A stretch of 56,256 nt of DNA, taken from contig JAFIEO010000060.1 in the NCBI GenBank assembly GCA_020832445.1, positions 1 through 56,256 on the forward strand, read 5' to 3'. Below the pieces are notes generated by a model. That model was not told the origin of the DNA, made no database searches, and saw only the letters and a list, made by a program, of their open reading frames with translations. This stretch comes from Paracoccaceae bacterium. GTDB taxonomy: Bacteria; Pseudomonadota; Alphaproteobacteria; Rhodobacterales; Rhodobacteraceae. Position numbers and translations under genes: made by a program. Below, one piece after another: positions 49,739-56,256 of this stretch (position 1 is its first letter; every line of letters starts with the position of its first letter).

Positions 49739-50804
49739 GGTCCGCAAGCGGCTGGCGAACGGGACCGTTGTCACCCACTACTATGCGTGGCGGGGGAAGG
49801 GCGCACCGAAGCTGGAGGGCGTGCCAGGCAGCCCTGAGTTTATTGCAAGCTACGAGGCAGCGCACAGGCAGCGCTATACGGGGCATGATGGCACGCTTCA
49901 GGCCATTCTGAACGCCTATCAGCACTCGCCCTATTTCAAAGAAAAGGCCCCGCGCACGCAGATTGACTACATCAAGCATATCCGCCGGATTGAAACGGAA
50001 TTCGGGACCTTCCCGATTGTGGCCCTGTCCGACCGGCGCGCGCGTGGCGAGTTCCTGCGCTGGCGCGACCGGCTGGCGACTGCATCGCGCAGGCAGGCTG
50101 ATTACACGCTTTCTGTGTTGGCCCTGATCCTCGCATGGGCATTTGATCGAGGCGATGCGCCCGCGAACCCGCTGGAACGGCCAAGCAAGACATACCGGGC
50201 CACGCGCGTGGACCGGATCTGGAATGAGGACGATCTGGAAGCATTCCGCAAAGTAGCACCCGCGCATCTGTGTCTTGCGCTGGAACTCGCGCTTTGGACG
50301 GGGCAGCGTCAGGGCGATCTTTTGCGCCTGACATGGGCTGCCTATGACGGACAGCGCATACGGCTGCGCCAGAGCAAAACCGGCAGGCGGGTGAGCATTC
50401 CCGTGGCGCAGCCGCTGCGCGCCCTGCTGGAGGTCGCGAAGGCCCAGCGCAAAGGTTTGACGATCCTGACCAACTCGCGCGGGGCACCGTGGACGAGCGA
50501 CGGGTTTCGGACGTCATGGGGCAAGGTGAAGCTGGATCTGGGCGGTCTGACGTTTCACGATCTGCGCGGCACAGCCGTTACGCGGCTGGCGCAGGCAGGA
50601 TGCAGCATTCCGGAAATCGCGTCGATCACAGGCCATGCGCTGAAAGAGGCCGAATCCATCCTCGACAGTCATTACCTGAGCCGCGATTCGGGACTGGCTG
50701 ATCTGGCTATTTCCAAGCTCGAAAAGCACGCATCTGGGACGAGTTTTGCAAACCAAACTGCAAACCACGCCCTGCGGGTCTGTGGGCGGTCTGATGAAAG
50801 CTGA
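49680..50804 (+). CDS. int: Tyrosine-family site-specific integrase
   Basis: The 374-aa recombinase has an N-terminal arm-binding part (1-70), a core-binding part and the catalytic domain with R210 (TGQRQGD), K233 (QSKTG), H293 and R296 (FHDLRGT), H319 (ITGHA) and Y332 (SHYLSRD). All active-site residues are present, so it is probably active. Its gene ends 21 bases before the 3' end of tRNA-Met, the usual arrangement for tRNA-targeting phages. Confidence 0.95.
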   Translation: MTVHSTNGKQVRVKLKGINKVRKRLANGTVVTHYYAWRGKGAPKLEGVPGSPEFIASYEAAHRQRYTGHDGTLQAILNAYQHSPYFKEKAPRTQIDYIKHIRRIETEFGTFPIVALSDRRARGEFLRWRDRLATASRRQADYTLSVLALILAWAFDRGDAPANPLERPSKTYRATRVDRIWNEDDLEAFRKVAPAHLCLALELALWTGQRQGDLLRLTWAAYDGQRIRLRQSKTGRRVSIPVAQPLRALLEVAKAQRKGLTILTNSRGAPWTSDGFRTSWGKVKLDLGGLTFHDLRGTAVTRLAQAGCSIPEIASITGHALKEAESILDSHYLSRDSGLADLAISKLEKHASGTSFANQTANHALRVCGRSDES

Positions 50805-50824
50805 TATGTTTCAGGGGATTATGG

Positions 50825-50901
50825 TGGTAGCGGAGGAGGGACTTGAACCCCCGACACGCGGATTATGATTCCGCTGCTCTAACCAACTGAGCTACTCCGC
50901 C
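50825..50901 (-). tRNA. tRNA-Met (CAT, elongator type)
   Basis: The cloverleaf reads with acceptor GGCGGAG paired to CTCCGCT (one G-U), anticodon loop with CAT, T-loop GGTTCAAGTCC, and an encoded CCA (50825-50827, on the minus strand). The anticodon stem and sequence match the elongator tRNA-Met of alphaproteobacteria rather than initiator. Its 3' end faces the integrase and is the likely attachment site. Confidence 0.95.
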
Positions 50902-50913
50902 AAGCACGGGTTG

Positions 50914-50942
50914 CGTTTAGTGCAGTGCTGAATCAGCGTCAA
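50914..50942 (-). promoter_or_regulatory. Promoter of tRNA-Met
   Basis: On the minus strand, TTGACG (50942-50937), a 17-base spacer and TAAACG (50919-50914) precede the tRNA by 12 bases. Good match to a housekeeping promoter. Confidence 0.6.
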
Positions 50943-51044
50943 GACCTTGATAGCACCCTTGTGACGGATAATTGTCACTTCTGCCTCGTGTTTGGCAGGG
51001 GGACGGCATAGTGTGGCCGTGGTGAACTGGAAGAGTGACATGAT

Positions 51045-52175
51045 ATGAACGGCTTAAAGCGGCAGCCCGCAGAAGTTGTGCTGATTGGCGGCGGGCATAC
51101 CCATGCATTGGTCTTGCATCAACTGGCACAAATGCCGCTGCCGGATGCGCAGATCACCCTGATCACGCCCACGCCCAAGGCCCCCTATACCGGTATGCTG
51201 CCGGGATTCATTGCAGGGCATTATACACGCGAGGATCTGGACATCGATCTGCAACACCTGATCGACAGGGTGGGTGGTACGCTGGTTCTTGGCAAGGTCG
51301 ACAGGTTGGACCGGGCGGCGGGGCTGATAGGTGGCGCGGGGTTTCGGGATATTCGCTTTGATTTTGCGGCATTGGATATCGGGATCACATCTGACCTGCC
51401 AGCACTGCCCGGATATGCAGAGCATGCTGTTTCGGCCAAGCCGCTTGGTGGATATGCGCGGCGTTGGCAGGACTGGCTGGCCGGTGTCGAGGGGGGCGCG
51501 CTGCGTCCCGATATTGCAGTTCTGGGGGCAGGGGTGGCCGGTGTGGAACTGGCGCTGGCAATGGCTTTCAGGATGAAGGGGCGTGCGCATAAGCTGCGTG
51601 TCATTGACCGGGGGCGTGCCTTGCCCAATATCGGCGGGTTCGCCCGCAAGCGGTTGCTGGCACATCTTGCGCATTTCGGAATCGAGGTTTTGGAGCATAC
51701 CGAGGTTACCGGTATCGAGGCGGATCATCTGCGCTGTGCAGACGGGCAGACCATACCTGCGTCCTTCGTGGTGGGCGTGGCGGGTACGCGCCCGCAAGAC
51801 TGGCTACACACGACCGGACTGGCGCTTGAACGCGGGTTCATCAAGGTGGACCGCCATTTGCGCACGTTGTCGGATGACCGGATATTCGCCGTGGGTGATT
51901 GTGCCCATATGACACATGCCCCCCGTCCGAAAGCAGGTGTTTTTGCGGTGCGGCAGGCACCGTTTCTGCTGGCCAACCTGCGCGCGGCACTGGGCACGGG
52001 GCCGCAGCGGGCATACCAGCCACAGCGGGATTATCTGAAACTTGTGTCGCTTGGTGACAAGACGGCGCTGGCCGACAAATGGGGGTTGCCGCTGGAAGGG
52101 CGGTGGCTGTGGCGGTTGAAAGACCGTATTGATGCCAAGTTCATGCGGCAATTCGGGCCGCATGGTGGTGATTAG
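51045..52175 (+). CDS. Pyridine nucleotide-disulfide oxidoreductase (FAD), SelD-associated type
   Basis: This 376-aa flavoprotein has the N-terminal FAD site VVLIGGGHTHALVLHQLA, PYTGMLPGFIAGHY, the second NAD(P)-binding site IAVLGAGVAGVELALA and a late IFAVGDCAHM. In many bacteria this domain (type II NADH dehydrogenase-like) is fused to selenide-water dikinase SelD; here it stands alone. The C-terminal part continues with LRAALGTGPQRAYQPQRDYLKLVSLGDKTALADKWG, where a SelD partner would normally follow. Substrate unknown. It converges with the LysM/M23 gene. Confidence 0.8.
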   Translation: MNGLKRQPAEVVLIGGGHTHALVLHQLAQMPLPDAQITLITPTPKAPYTGMLPGFIAGHYTREDLDIDLQHLIDRVGGTLVLGKVDRLDRAAGLIGGAGFRDIRFDFAALDIGITSDLPALPGYAEHAVSAKPLGGYARRWQDWLAGVEGGALRPDIAVLGAGVAGVELALAMAFRMKGRAHKLRVIDRGRALPNIGGFARKRLLAHLAHFGIEVLEHTEVTGIEADHLRCADGQTIPASFVVGVAGTRPQDWLHTTGLALERGFIKVDRHLRTLSDDRIFAVGDCAHMTHAPRPKAGVFAVRQAPFLLANLRAALGTGPQRAYQPQRDYLKLVSLGDKTALADKWGLPLEGRWLWRLKDRIDAKFMRQFGPHGGD

Positions 52176-52278
52176 AGCATATCCCGTTCATTCGCATTCA
52201 CAAGATATGCTCTAACTTATTAATTTCGCATGTTCGAGAAGCTCAAAACCGGTTCCCACTTTTGAGCAACATGCTCTA
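52172..52278. repeat. Alphaproteobacterial intergenic palindromic repeat
   Basis: Two hairpins lie end to end. The first has perfect 12-base arms TTAGAGCATATC / GATATGCTCTAA (52172-52215). The second has GCATGTT...GCTCAAAA / TTTTGAGC...AACATGC (52228-52274), ending in TGCTCTAG. The phrase CAAAACCGGTTCCCACTTTTG is typical of repeated extragenic elements in alphaproteobacteria. The stop of the oxidoreductase lies within the first arm. Confidence 0.65.
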
Positions 52279-52307
52279 GCCCTGACGTGATCCATGCATT
52301 CGCGCGC

Positions 52308-52354
52308 AACGGGTCCAAAGGGCACCCCTGACGGGCTTGCCCTTTGGACCCGTT
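52308..52354. terminator. Bidirectional hairpin between convergent genes
   Basis: Perfect 17-base arms AACGGGTCCAAAGGGCA and TGCCCTTTGGACCCGTT with a 13-base loop lie between the oxidoreductase and LysM/M23 genes. No T-run follows, but the position between convergent genes suggests transcript end or RNA-stability function. Confidence 0.6.
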
Positions 52355-52365
52355 GGCGAACGCGG

Positions 52366-53544
52366 CTATTGCAAATAGCGCATCGGATCGACGCTTTCCT
52401 GTCCGCGCCGCACTTCGAAATGCACAAAGCTGGGATCGCCTGCCGCGACCTTGCCGATGTTTTGCCCCTGCGACACGCGTGCATCCTTGGCCACGCTAAG
52501 GCTGTCGATATTGGCATAGACGGTCAGCAGCCCGTCATCATGGCGGATCACCATGATATTGACATTGCCGGTCGTGCGCGTGATTGCCGCAACCGTTCCG
52601 GCGGCGGCGGCGCGCACATTCGTTCCTGCGCTTGCGGCAATGCCGATCCCTTCGTTGCGGCCCGGCGAATAGGCGCGGATGATGCGTCCGTCTACAGGCA
52701 TGACGAAGGTTGTGCGCGATGCTTCGGTGCGTTCCTGCGACAGGTCGGCCGCAGGCGGTGTTGCGGCGCGTGCTTCTTCCTGTGCCTGATCTGCCGACGG
52801 CACGGGTTCAGGCAGCGGCGTTGATGCGCTGGGGGGCGGCGGGGCAGGGCTGGCGCTGCCCGGCGCGGTGGTGGTCTGGGGTTCGGGGGGCGGTGCTGCT
52901 GCCGCCGCCTGCTGTGTGTCCTGCTGGCGCCCCACAGGGATCAGCAATGTCTGTCCTTCACGCACACGCATTTCAGGGTCCAGCCCGTTCCAGTCTGCAA
53001 GCGCGCGCGGCGTCACATTATACAGACGCGCAATGATAAACGCGGTTTCGCCGCGCTGAACGACATGGCGTGTGGGCTGCTCTTCTGCGGGTTGGGTCGG
53101 GGCGGGTGCGCGCGGGCTGGTGTCCTGTCCGGTTTCGGCGCGGCTGATGGCGCTGTCTGCCAGTGTTGATATTTCGATATCGCCCGCGCGTGGCGCGGCG
53201 CCGGACGCATCTGAACCGCGCGGCAGGGCCAGCACTTCGCCAGAGCGCAATCTGGTTTCTGGCGTCAATGCATTGAAACTTGCCAACTCGTTTTCTGACA
53301 TGCCAATCCGGTTTGCAACGGTGGCGACCGTGTCACCGCTGCGTGCGACAACAACCTGATAGTCGGGATATGCGATAACGCCGCGTGAATCCGGCCTTGG
53401 GCGTTGGCCCGTGATCTCGCGTGCCGCATCTGCCGTGGTGAAACCTGCGGTTGAAGGGCGCAGGTCGGGGTCGAAGCCTTCGCAGGCAGCAAGCGCTAGA
53501 AGGGCTGCGCTGCTTAATAGTGTCACCTGGCGTTTCAGATGCAT
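52366..53544 (-). CDS. NlpD-like LysM / degenerate M23 lipoprotein
   Basis: The 392-aa lipoprotein has a signal peptide with lipobox LAAC (Cys21), two LysM repeats (VVVARSGDTVATVANRIGMSENELASFNAL at about 68-97, HVVQRGETAFIIARLYNVTPRALADWNGL at about 179-207), a Pro/Ala linker, and a C-terminal M23 domain. In the M23 part the zinc ligands are altered: GRNEGIGIAA where HxGxDxA would be, and YANI for YAHL, with HFEV kept. This is the pattern of NlpD-type factors that activate amidases rather than cut peptidoglycan themselves. AGGAAA precedes ATG 53544. It is downstream of pcm and surE. Confidence 0.9.
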   Translation of the reverse strand: MHLKRQVTLLSSAALLALAACEGFDPDLRPSTAGFTTADAAREITGQRPRPDSRGVIAYPDYQVVVARSGDTVATVANRIGMSENELASFNALTPETRLRSGEVLALPRGSDASGAAPRAGDIEISTLADSAISRAETGQDTSPRAPAPTQPAEEQPTRHVVQRGETAFIIARLYNVTPRALADWNGLDPEMRVREGQTLLIPVGRQQDTQQAAAAAPPPEPQTTTAPGSASPAPPPPSASTPLPEPVPSADQAQEEARAATPPAADLSQERTEASRTTFVMPVDGRIIRAYSPGRNEGIGIAASAGTNVRAAAAGTVAAITRTTGNVNIMVIRHDDGLLTVYANIDSLSVAKDARVSQGQNIGKVAAGDPSFVHFEVRRGQESVDPMRYLQ

Positions 53545-53619
53545 TTTCCTGTCACCTCTGCTGTGTCGCGCAATGGCGCGGGCGGATCTTTTGTCCCGCC
53601 GCAACCGTTATGTTATCTT

Positions 53620-54270
53620 CTAGTGCCCCAGACCTTCCAGAAGGGGCACAAAACGCACTGCGCGCATTTCCTCATACTCAAAACCATCATCATGCCGGAT
53701 TACGCGGATCAGGCTTTGCACTGTATCTGACTGACCTACCGGCACAACCATGATACCCCCGATCTTCAACTGCGCCAAGAGCGGGCCGGGCGGGTCTTCT
53801 GCCGCAGCAGTCACGATGATGCGATCAAACGGGGCCTGTTCGGGCAAACCATATGACCCGTCCGACACCATGCTTGTTATATTGTGCAACCCCAGATCGT
53901 TGAACACGCGCTGTGCCACTTGCGCCAGTGTGCGGTGACGTTCAACCGTGTAGACACGGCGCGCAAGCTGGGACAGGATGGCAGCCTGATAGCCCGATCC
54001 GGTGCCCACTTCCAGCACCTTGTCGCGGGGGCTGACCTGCAAGGCTTCGGTCATCAGCGCCACAACTGACGGCTGGCTGATGGTTTGCCCGCAGGCAATC
54101 GGCAAGGGCATGTCTTCATAGGCGCGGTCGCTGAATATGCCGGTGACAAAGGCGCGCCGGTCTATCCGTTCCATCGCCGACAGCACGCGCGCATCCGTCA
54201 CCCCGCGCGACCGGATCGTGTAGATAAAGCGCATGCGCTGCTCGCTCAGATCGTCGTCACCTTGCGTCAT
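53620..54270 (-). CDS. pcm: Protein-L-isoaspartate O-methyltransferase
   Basis: This 216-aa repair enzyme methylates isoaspartyl residues with AdoMet. It has [39 protein letters not shown], motif [28 protein letters not shown] (about 84-110), and [20 protein letters not shown]. Length and motifs are typical. It overlaps surE by four bases (ATGA), the common surE-pcm pair. Confidence 0.95.
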   Translation of the reverse strand: MTQGDDDLSEQRMRFIYTIRSRGVTDARVLSAMERIDRRAFVTGIFSDRAYEDMPLPIACGQTISQPSVVALMTEALQVSPRDKVLEVGTGSGYQAAILSQLARRVYTVERHRTLAQVAQRVFNDLGLHNITSMVSDGSYGLPEQAPFDRIIVTAAAEDPPGPLLAQLKIGGIMVVPVGQSDTVQSLIRVIRHDDGFEYEEMRAVRFVPLLEGLGH

Positions 54271-55052
54271 TCAAGTGCCTTTTTCACATCGCTCAGGGCA
54301 TCATGTGCCGTCAGATCGGCGCGCATGGGCGTGACCGAAATATAGCCGTCCAGATTGACCGCCGCATCGGTTCCCGGCGCTGTCGGCTGGTGCTGTGGCC
54401 CGCCGGTCACCCACAGAAATTTCCGCCCCGACGGCGAGATATGCGGCTTCACCCCGAAAAACGTGTCCCGGCGGTAGCCTTGCGGGGTCACGCGCAGCCC
54501 CTTCACATCGCCGGTTGCAACAGGGGGGAAGTTCACGTTGTAAAACAGCCGGTAGTCGCCCTTGTCCCATGGGGCCTCTTTGATCAGGCGTTCGATCACG
54601 GCCTGCCCATGGCCTGCGGCGCTGTCAAAAATGGATGGCAGGTCTTCGGTCAGCGGGCCCATATATTGCGATAATGCAATTGCAGGCAGTCCTTGCAGGG
54701 CCGCTTCCATGGCGCCCCCCACCGTGCCGGAATACATGACGTTTTCGGCGGCGTTATTGCCACGGTTAACACCTGACAGCACCAGATCGGGGCGCGCGCC
54801 TTGCAGTACGTCATAAAGGCCCGCCAGCACGCAATCGGCAGGGGACCCTTCGGCGGCATAGCGGCGCGGGCCAAGCTTGGCGATCATCATCGGGTGTGTG
54901 TAGCTTATGCAATGGCCCACGCCGGATTGTTCAAACGCAGGCGCAACAACCCAGACTTCGCCATCCGGTCCCGCGATATTTTGTGCAATCTGTTCCAGAA
55001 CCTGCAAGCCCGGGGCGTTGATGCCGTCGTCATTGGTTACCAGAATGCGCAT
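54267..55052 (-). CDS. surE: 5'/3'-nucleotidase SurE
   Basis: This 261-aa nucleotidase has the metal site [16 protein letters not shown] (D8, D9), [16 protein letters not shown] (serine of the site), and [25 protein letters not shown] (asparagine). ATG 55052 has AAGGGGGT; the open frame upstream to 55394 is rejected. It forms an operon with pcm and the LysM/M23 gene and diverges from rnpB. Confidence 0.95.
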   Translation of the reverse strand: MRILVTNDDGINAPGLQVLEQIAQNIAGPDGEVWVVAPAFEQSGVGHCISYTHPMMIAKLGPRRYAAEGSPADCVLAGLYDVLQGARPDLVLSGVNRGNNAAENVMYSGTVGGAMEAALQGLPAIALSQYMGPLTEDLPSIFDSAAGHGQAVIERLIKEAPWDKGDYRLFYNVNFPPVATGDVKGLRVTPQGYRRDTFFGVKPHISPSGRKFLWVTGGPQHQPTAPGTDAAVNLDGYISVTPMRADLTAHDALSDVKKALE

Positions 55053-55093
55053 GATACCCCCTTGGTTTGCATACATCTTGCTTAGAACAGGGC

Positions 55094-55118
55094 GGCGCAG
55101 CCGACAAGGGGCTGCGCC
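55094..55118. other. Hairpin between surE and rnpB
   Basis: GGCGCAGCC and GGCTGCGCC arms pair perfectly with a 7-base loop. It lies in the divergent region between surE and rnpB; no T-run, so purpose unknown. Confidence 0.35.
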
Positions 55119-55185
55119 CGAACCATTTATATGCCTGTGCGATTGTAGCAGTTGCAGCGCAGTCCCGCTTTGCCTATGTGGGGCA

Positions 55186-55586
55186 TGTGCGGATGGTCGG
55201 ATGGCCGCGTGCGGGGGCGCATGCCCCTGCGCGAGGAAAGTCCGGGCTCCATGAAGTGACGGTGCCGGGTAACGCCCGGCCGGGGCAACCCGAGGGAAAG
55301 CGCCACAGAGAACAGACCGCCATGCACGCATGGTAAGGGTGAAACGGTGGGGTAAAAGCCCACCGCAGGACGGGCAACCGGACTGGCATGGCAAGCCCCA
55401 CCGGGAGCAATGCCGAATAGGGACTTCGCGCGGGTATGATCCTTCCGGGATATCTACGCAGGGCCGCTTCAGCCTGAAGTCCGGGTTGGCAGCTAGATCC
55501 TGTCCGCAAGGGCAGGGGCAGATGAATGGTCATCGACGGGGGCAACCGCCCCCTGAACAGAACCCGGCTTACAGACCATCCGCACA
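55186..55586 (+). ncRNA. rnpB: RNase P RNA (class A)
   Basis: The about 400-base RNA has P1 formed by TGTGCGGATGGTC (55186-55198) and GACCATCCGCACA (55574-55586), GAGGAAAGTCCGGGCTCC (conserved CR-I), a GAGCAATGCCGAATAGGGAC-type segment, and CAGAACCCGGCTTACAG near the 3' end. These are the universal bacterial RNase P landmarks. It processes the 5' ends of tRNA precursors with RnpA. Confidence 0.95.
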
Positions 55587-55648
55587 TTTGTTTTCCGCCG
55601 TGCAGGCGAAAACCATGGATTTCGGGGCGGAATATTTCGGGAATCCGG

Positions 55649-55676
55649 TTGACACGGGGCGGGAGCCTTGTAGAAG
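55649..55676 (+). promoter_or_regulatory. Candidate rpmG promoter
   Basis: TTGACA (55649-55654), a 16-base spacer and TAGAAG (55671-55676) precede rpmG by about 64 bases. Confidence 0.45.
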
Positions 55677-55740
55677 GCAGTTTCAGAATTCACGGGCGCA
55701 GGGCTGTCATGGCGCGTGTCCCGGTTCAGGAGAGTAAAAA

Positions 55741-55908
55741 ATGGCGAAGCCGACCACCATCAAGATCCGTCTGAACTCGACCGCGGGGACCGGGCATTTC
55801 TATGTGACCAAAAAGAATGCCCGCACCATGACCGAGAAAATGACAACGCGCAAATACGACCCTGTCGTGCGCAAGCATGTCGAATACAAAGAAGGCAAGA
55901 TCAAGTAA
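55741..55908 (+). CDS. rpmG: 50S ribosomal protein L33
   Basis: This 55-aa protein, [20 protein letters not shown] then [20 protein letters not shown] and ending KEGKIK, is an exact-length L33 of the cysteine-free type common in alphaproteobacteria. It binds 23S rRNA near the E site. AGGAGA precedes the start, and a terminator follows. Confidence 0.97.
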   Translation: MAKPTTIKIRLNSTAGTGHFYVTKKNARTMTEKMTTRKYDPVVRKHVEYKEGKIK

Positions 55909-55935
55909 TCCTGCCCGACTTTAGCTGACTGAAAG

Positions 55936-55958
55936 CCGCGCCTTCGGGCGCGGTTTTT
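55936..55958 (+). terminator. Rho-independent terminator of rpmG
   Basis: CCGCGCC-TTCG-GGCGCGG followed by TTTTTG, 27 bases after the rpmG stop. A stable UUCG tetraloop and T-run make it a strong terminator. Confidence 0.92.
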
Positions 55959-56256
55959 GTTTGCGGCAAGGGTGGAATCGCGGTGTTGCCAGCATATCCC
56001 TGCGGTCACCTGTCGTTGTGCGCGTTGGTTTGTCAAGTGGACGTGGCACTGGTCGCGGATCGTTTTGGCCTTTTGCTGACATCGCAAAAGCCCCAAGGCG
56101 CGGCGCAAAGGCCGCAGGCCGCCGCGCCATCGGTGGGCCGTCCCGCGGCCTGCCGATAACCTGATGGCATGCCAAGCCTTTGAAGTAAGGATATGCAGCC
56201 CGCATAAACTGCATTCCTATATTGTCGGAACGGCAGACCCCGGCCCACCGCTGGCG
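55959..56256. other. No gene recognised at right edge
   Basis: About 300 bases after the terminator contain frames on both strands but none with a clear ribosome-binding site or recognised protein. It may include a promoter of the next gene to the right. Confidence 0.4.

Larger units (their letters stand above)
16950..50824. mobile_element. Lambda-like siphoprophage beside tRNA-Met
   Basis: A continuous block of phage genes runs from lysis functions (16.95 kb) through tail, head, terminase and early genes to a regulatory switch (48 kb) and an integrase ending 21 bases from the 3' end of a tRNA-Met gene. All essential structural classes of a long non-contractile-tail phage are present: terminase GpA, portal, protease with nested scaffold, decoration, capsid E, gpW, head-tail joining, terminator, tube, chaperone, tape measure, tip and fibre. 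None of them is visibly broken. The right boundary is firm; the left boundary is set only by the last phage-like gene. It is probably inducible, judging from its completeness. Confidence 0.9.

Noticed and set aside
16950-50804. Gene transfer agent cluster, as found in Rhodobacterales
   Set aside because: The terminase is GpA-type, with lambda-like gpD, gpE and Nu3 layout, an integrase, a regulatory switch and early genes; GTAs have HK97-type head genes and no integrase.
52172-52354. CRISPR-like array
   Set aside because: These are adjacent inverted repeats without equal direct repeats and spacers; no CRISPR array was seen in the window.
54267-55394. Long N-terminal extension of SurE
   Set aside because: The extra residues precede the conserved metal motif that starts SurE and overlap rnpB.
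55921-56256. Minus- and plus-strand frames after rpmG
   Set aside because: No recognised protein, no Shine-Dalgarno, and composition of stop-free GC-rich noise.

Overview
The window looks like a chromosome segment of an alphaproteobacterium of the family Rhodobacteraceae. The evidence is the rpmG and rnpB types, the pcm-surE-LysM/M23 gene order, the elongator tRNA-Met, phage proteins of families common in that group (DUF6362, DUF6441, DUF2303, stand-alone TSCPD) and an alphaproteobacterial intergenic palindromic repeat. Species cannot be assigned from the sequence alone.

Three blocks are visible. (1) Positions 1-16.5 kb hold the end of an IS66-type element followed by a surface-polysaccharide gene cluster of visibly lower G+C than the rest. 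It encodes a complete WbpA/WbpB/WbpE/WbpD-type route to UDP-2,3-diacetamido-2,3-dideoxy-glucuronic acid, four glycosyltransferases, a second aminotransferase/acyltransferase/epimerase set, an MsbA-like ABC exporter, an APH-fold kinase-like protein and two homologous proteins with a ParB/sulfiredoxin-like C-terminal motif. (2) Positions 16.95-50.8 kb hold an apparently complete lambda-like siphoprophage. From left to right it carries lysis genes, tail fibre and tip, tape measure, tail tube, head genes, terminase, a methylase/early block, HicAB, a regulatory switch with repeated CAC-N5-GTG sites, and a tyrosine integrase beside the 3' end of a tRNA-Met gene. (3) Positions 50.9-56.3 kb are host housekeeping DNA: tRNA-Met, an FAD oxidoreductase, an NlpD-like LysM/M23 lipoprotein, pcm, surE, rnpB and rpmG.

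Almost all phage structural genes lie on the minus strand in tightly overlapping (ATGA/TGATG) order. They are interrupted by plus-strand or compositionally different extra genes that look like morons: a 123-aa protein inside the tail operon, two small proteins beside the terminase and hicAB. A lipoprotein with an LptE signature lies on the minus strand behind a phage PLD-like gene. The LptE-like protein is the most interesting prophage cargo, because it suggests that the phage alters lipopolysaccharide export in its lysogen.

The most interesting points in the glycan region are the paired ParB/Srx-like proteins next to a kinase-like gene and an apparent AUU start codon on the wbpE-type aminotransferase. 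No second copy of the tRNA-Met 3' end was seen at the lysis end of the prophage. Either the left attachment site lies outside the window, which would make the glycan cluster part of the element, or that end has been rearranged.
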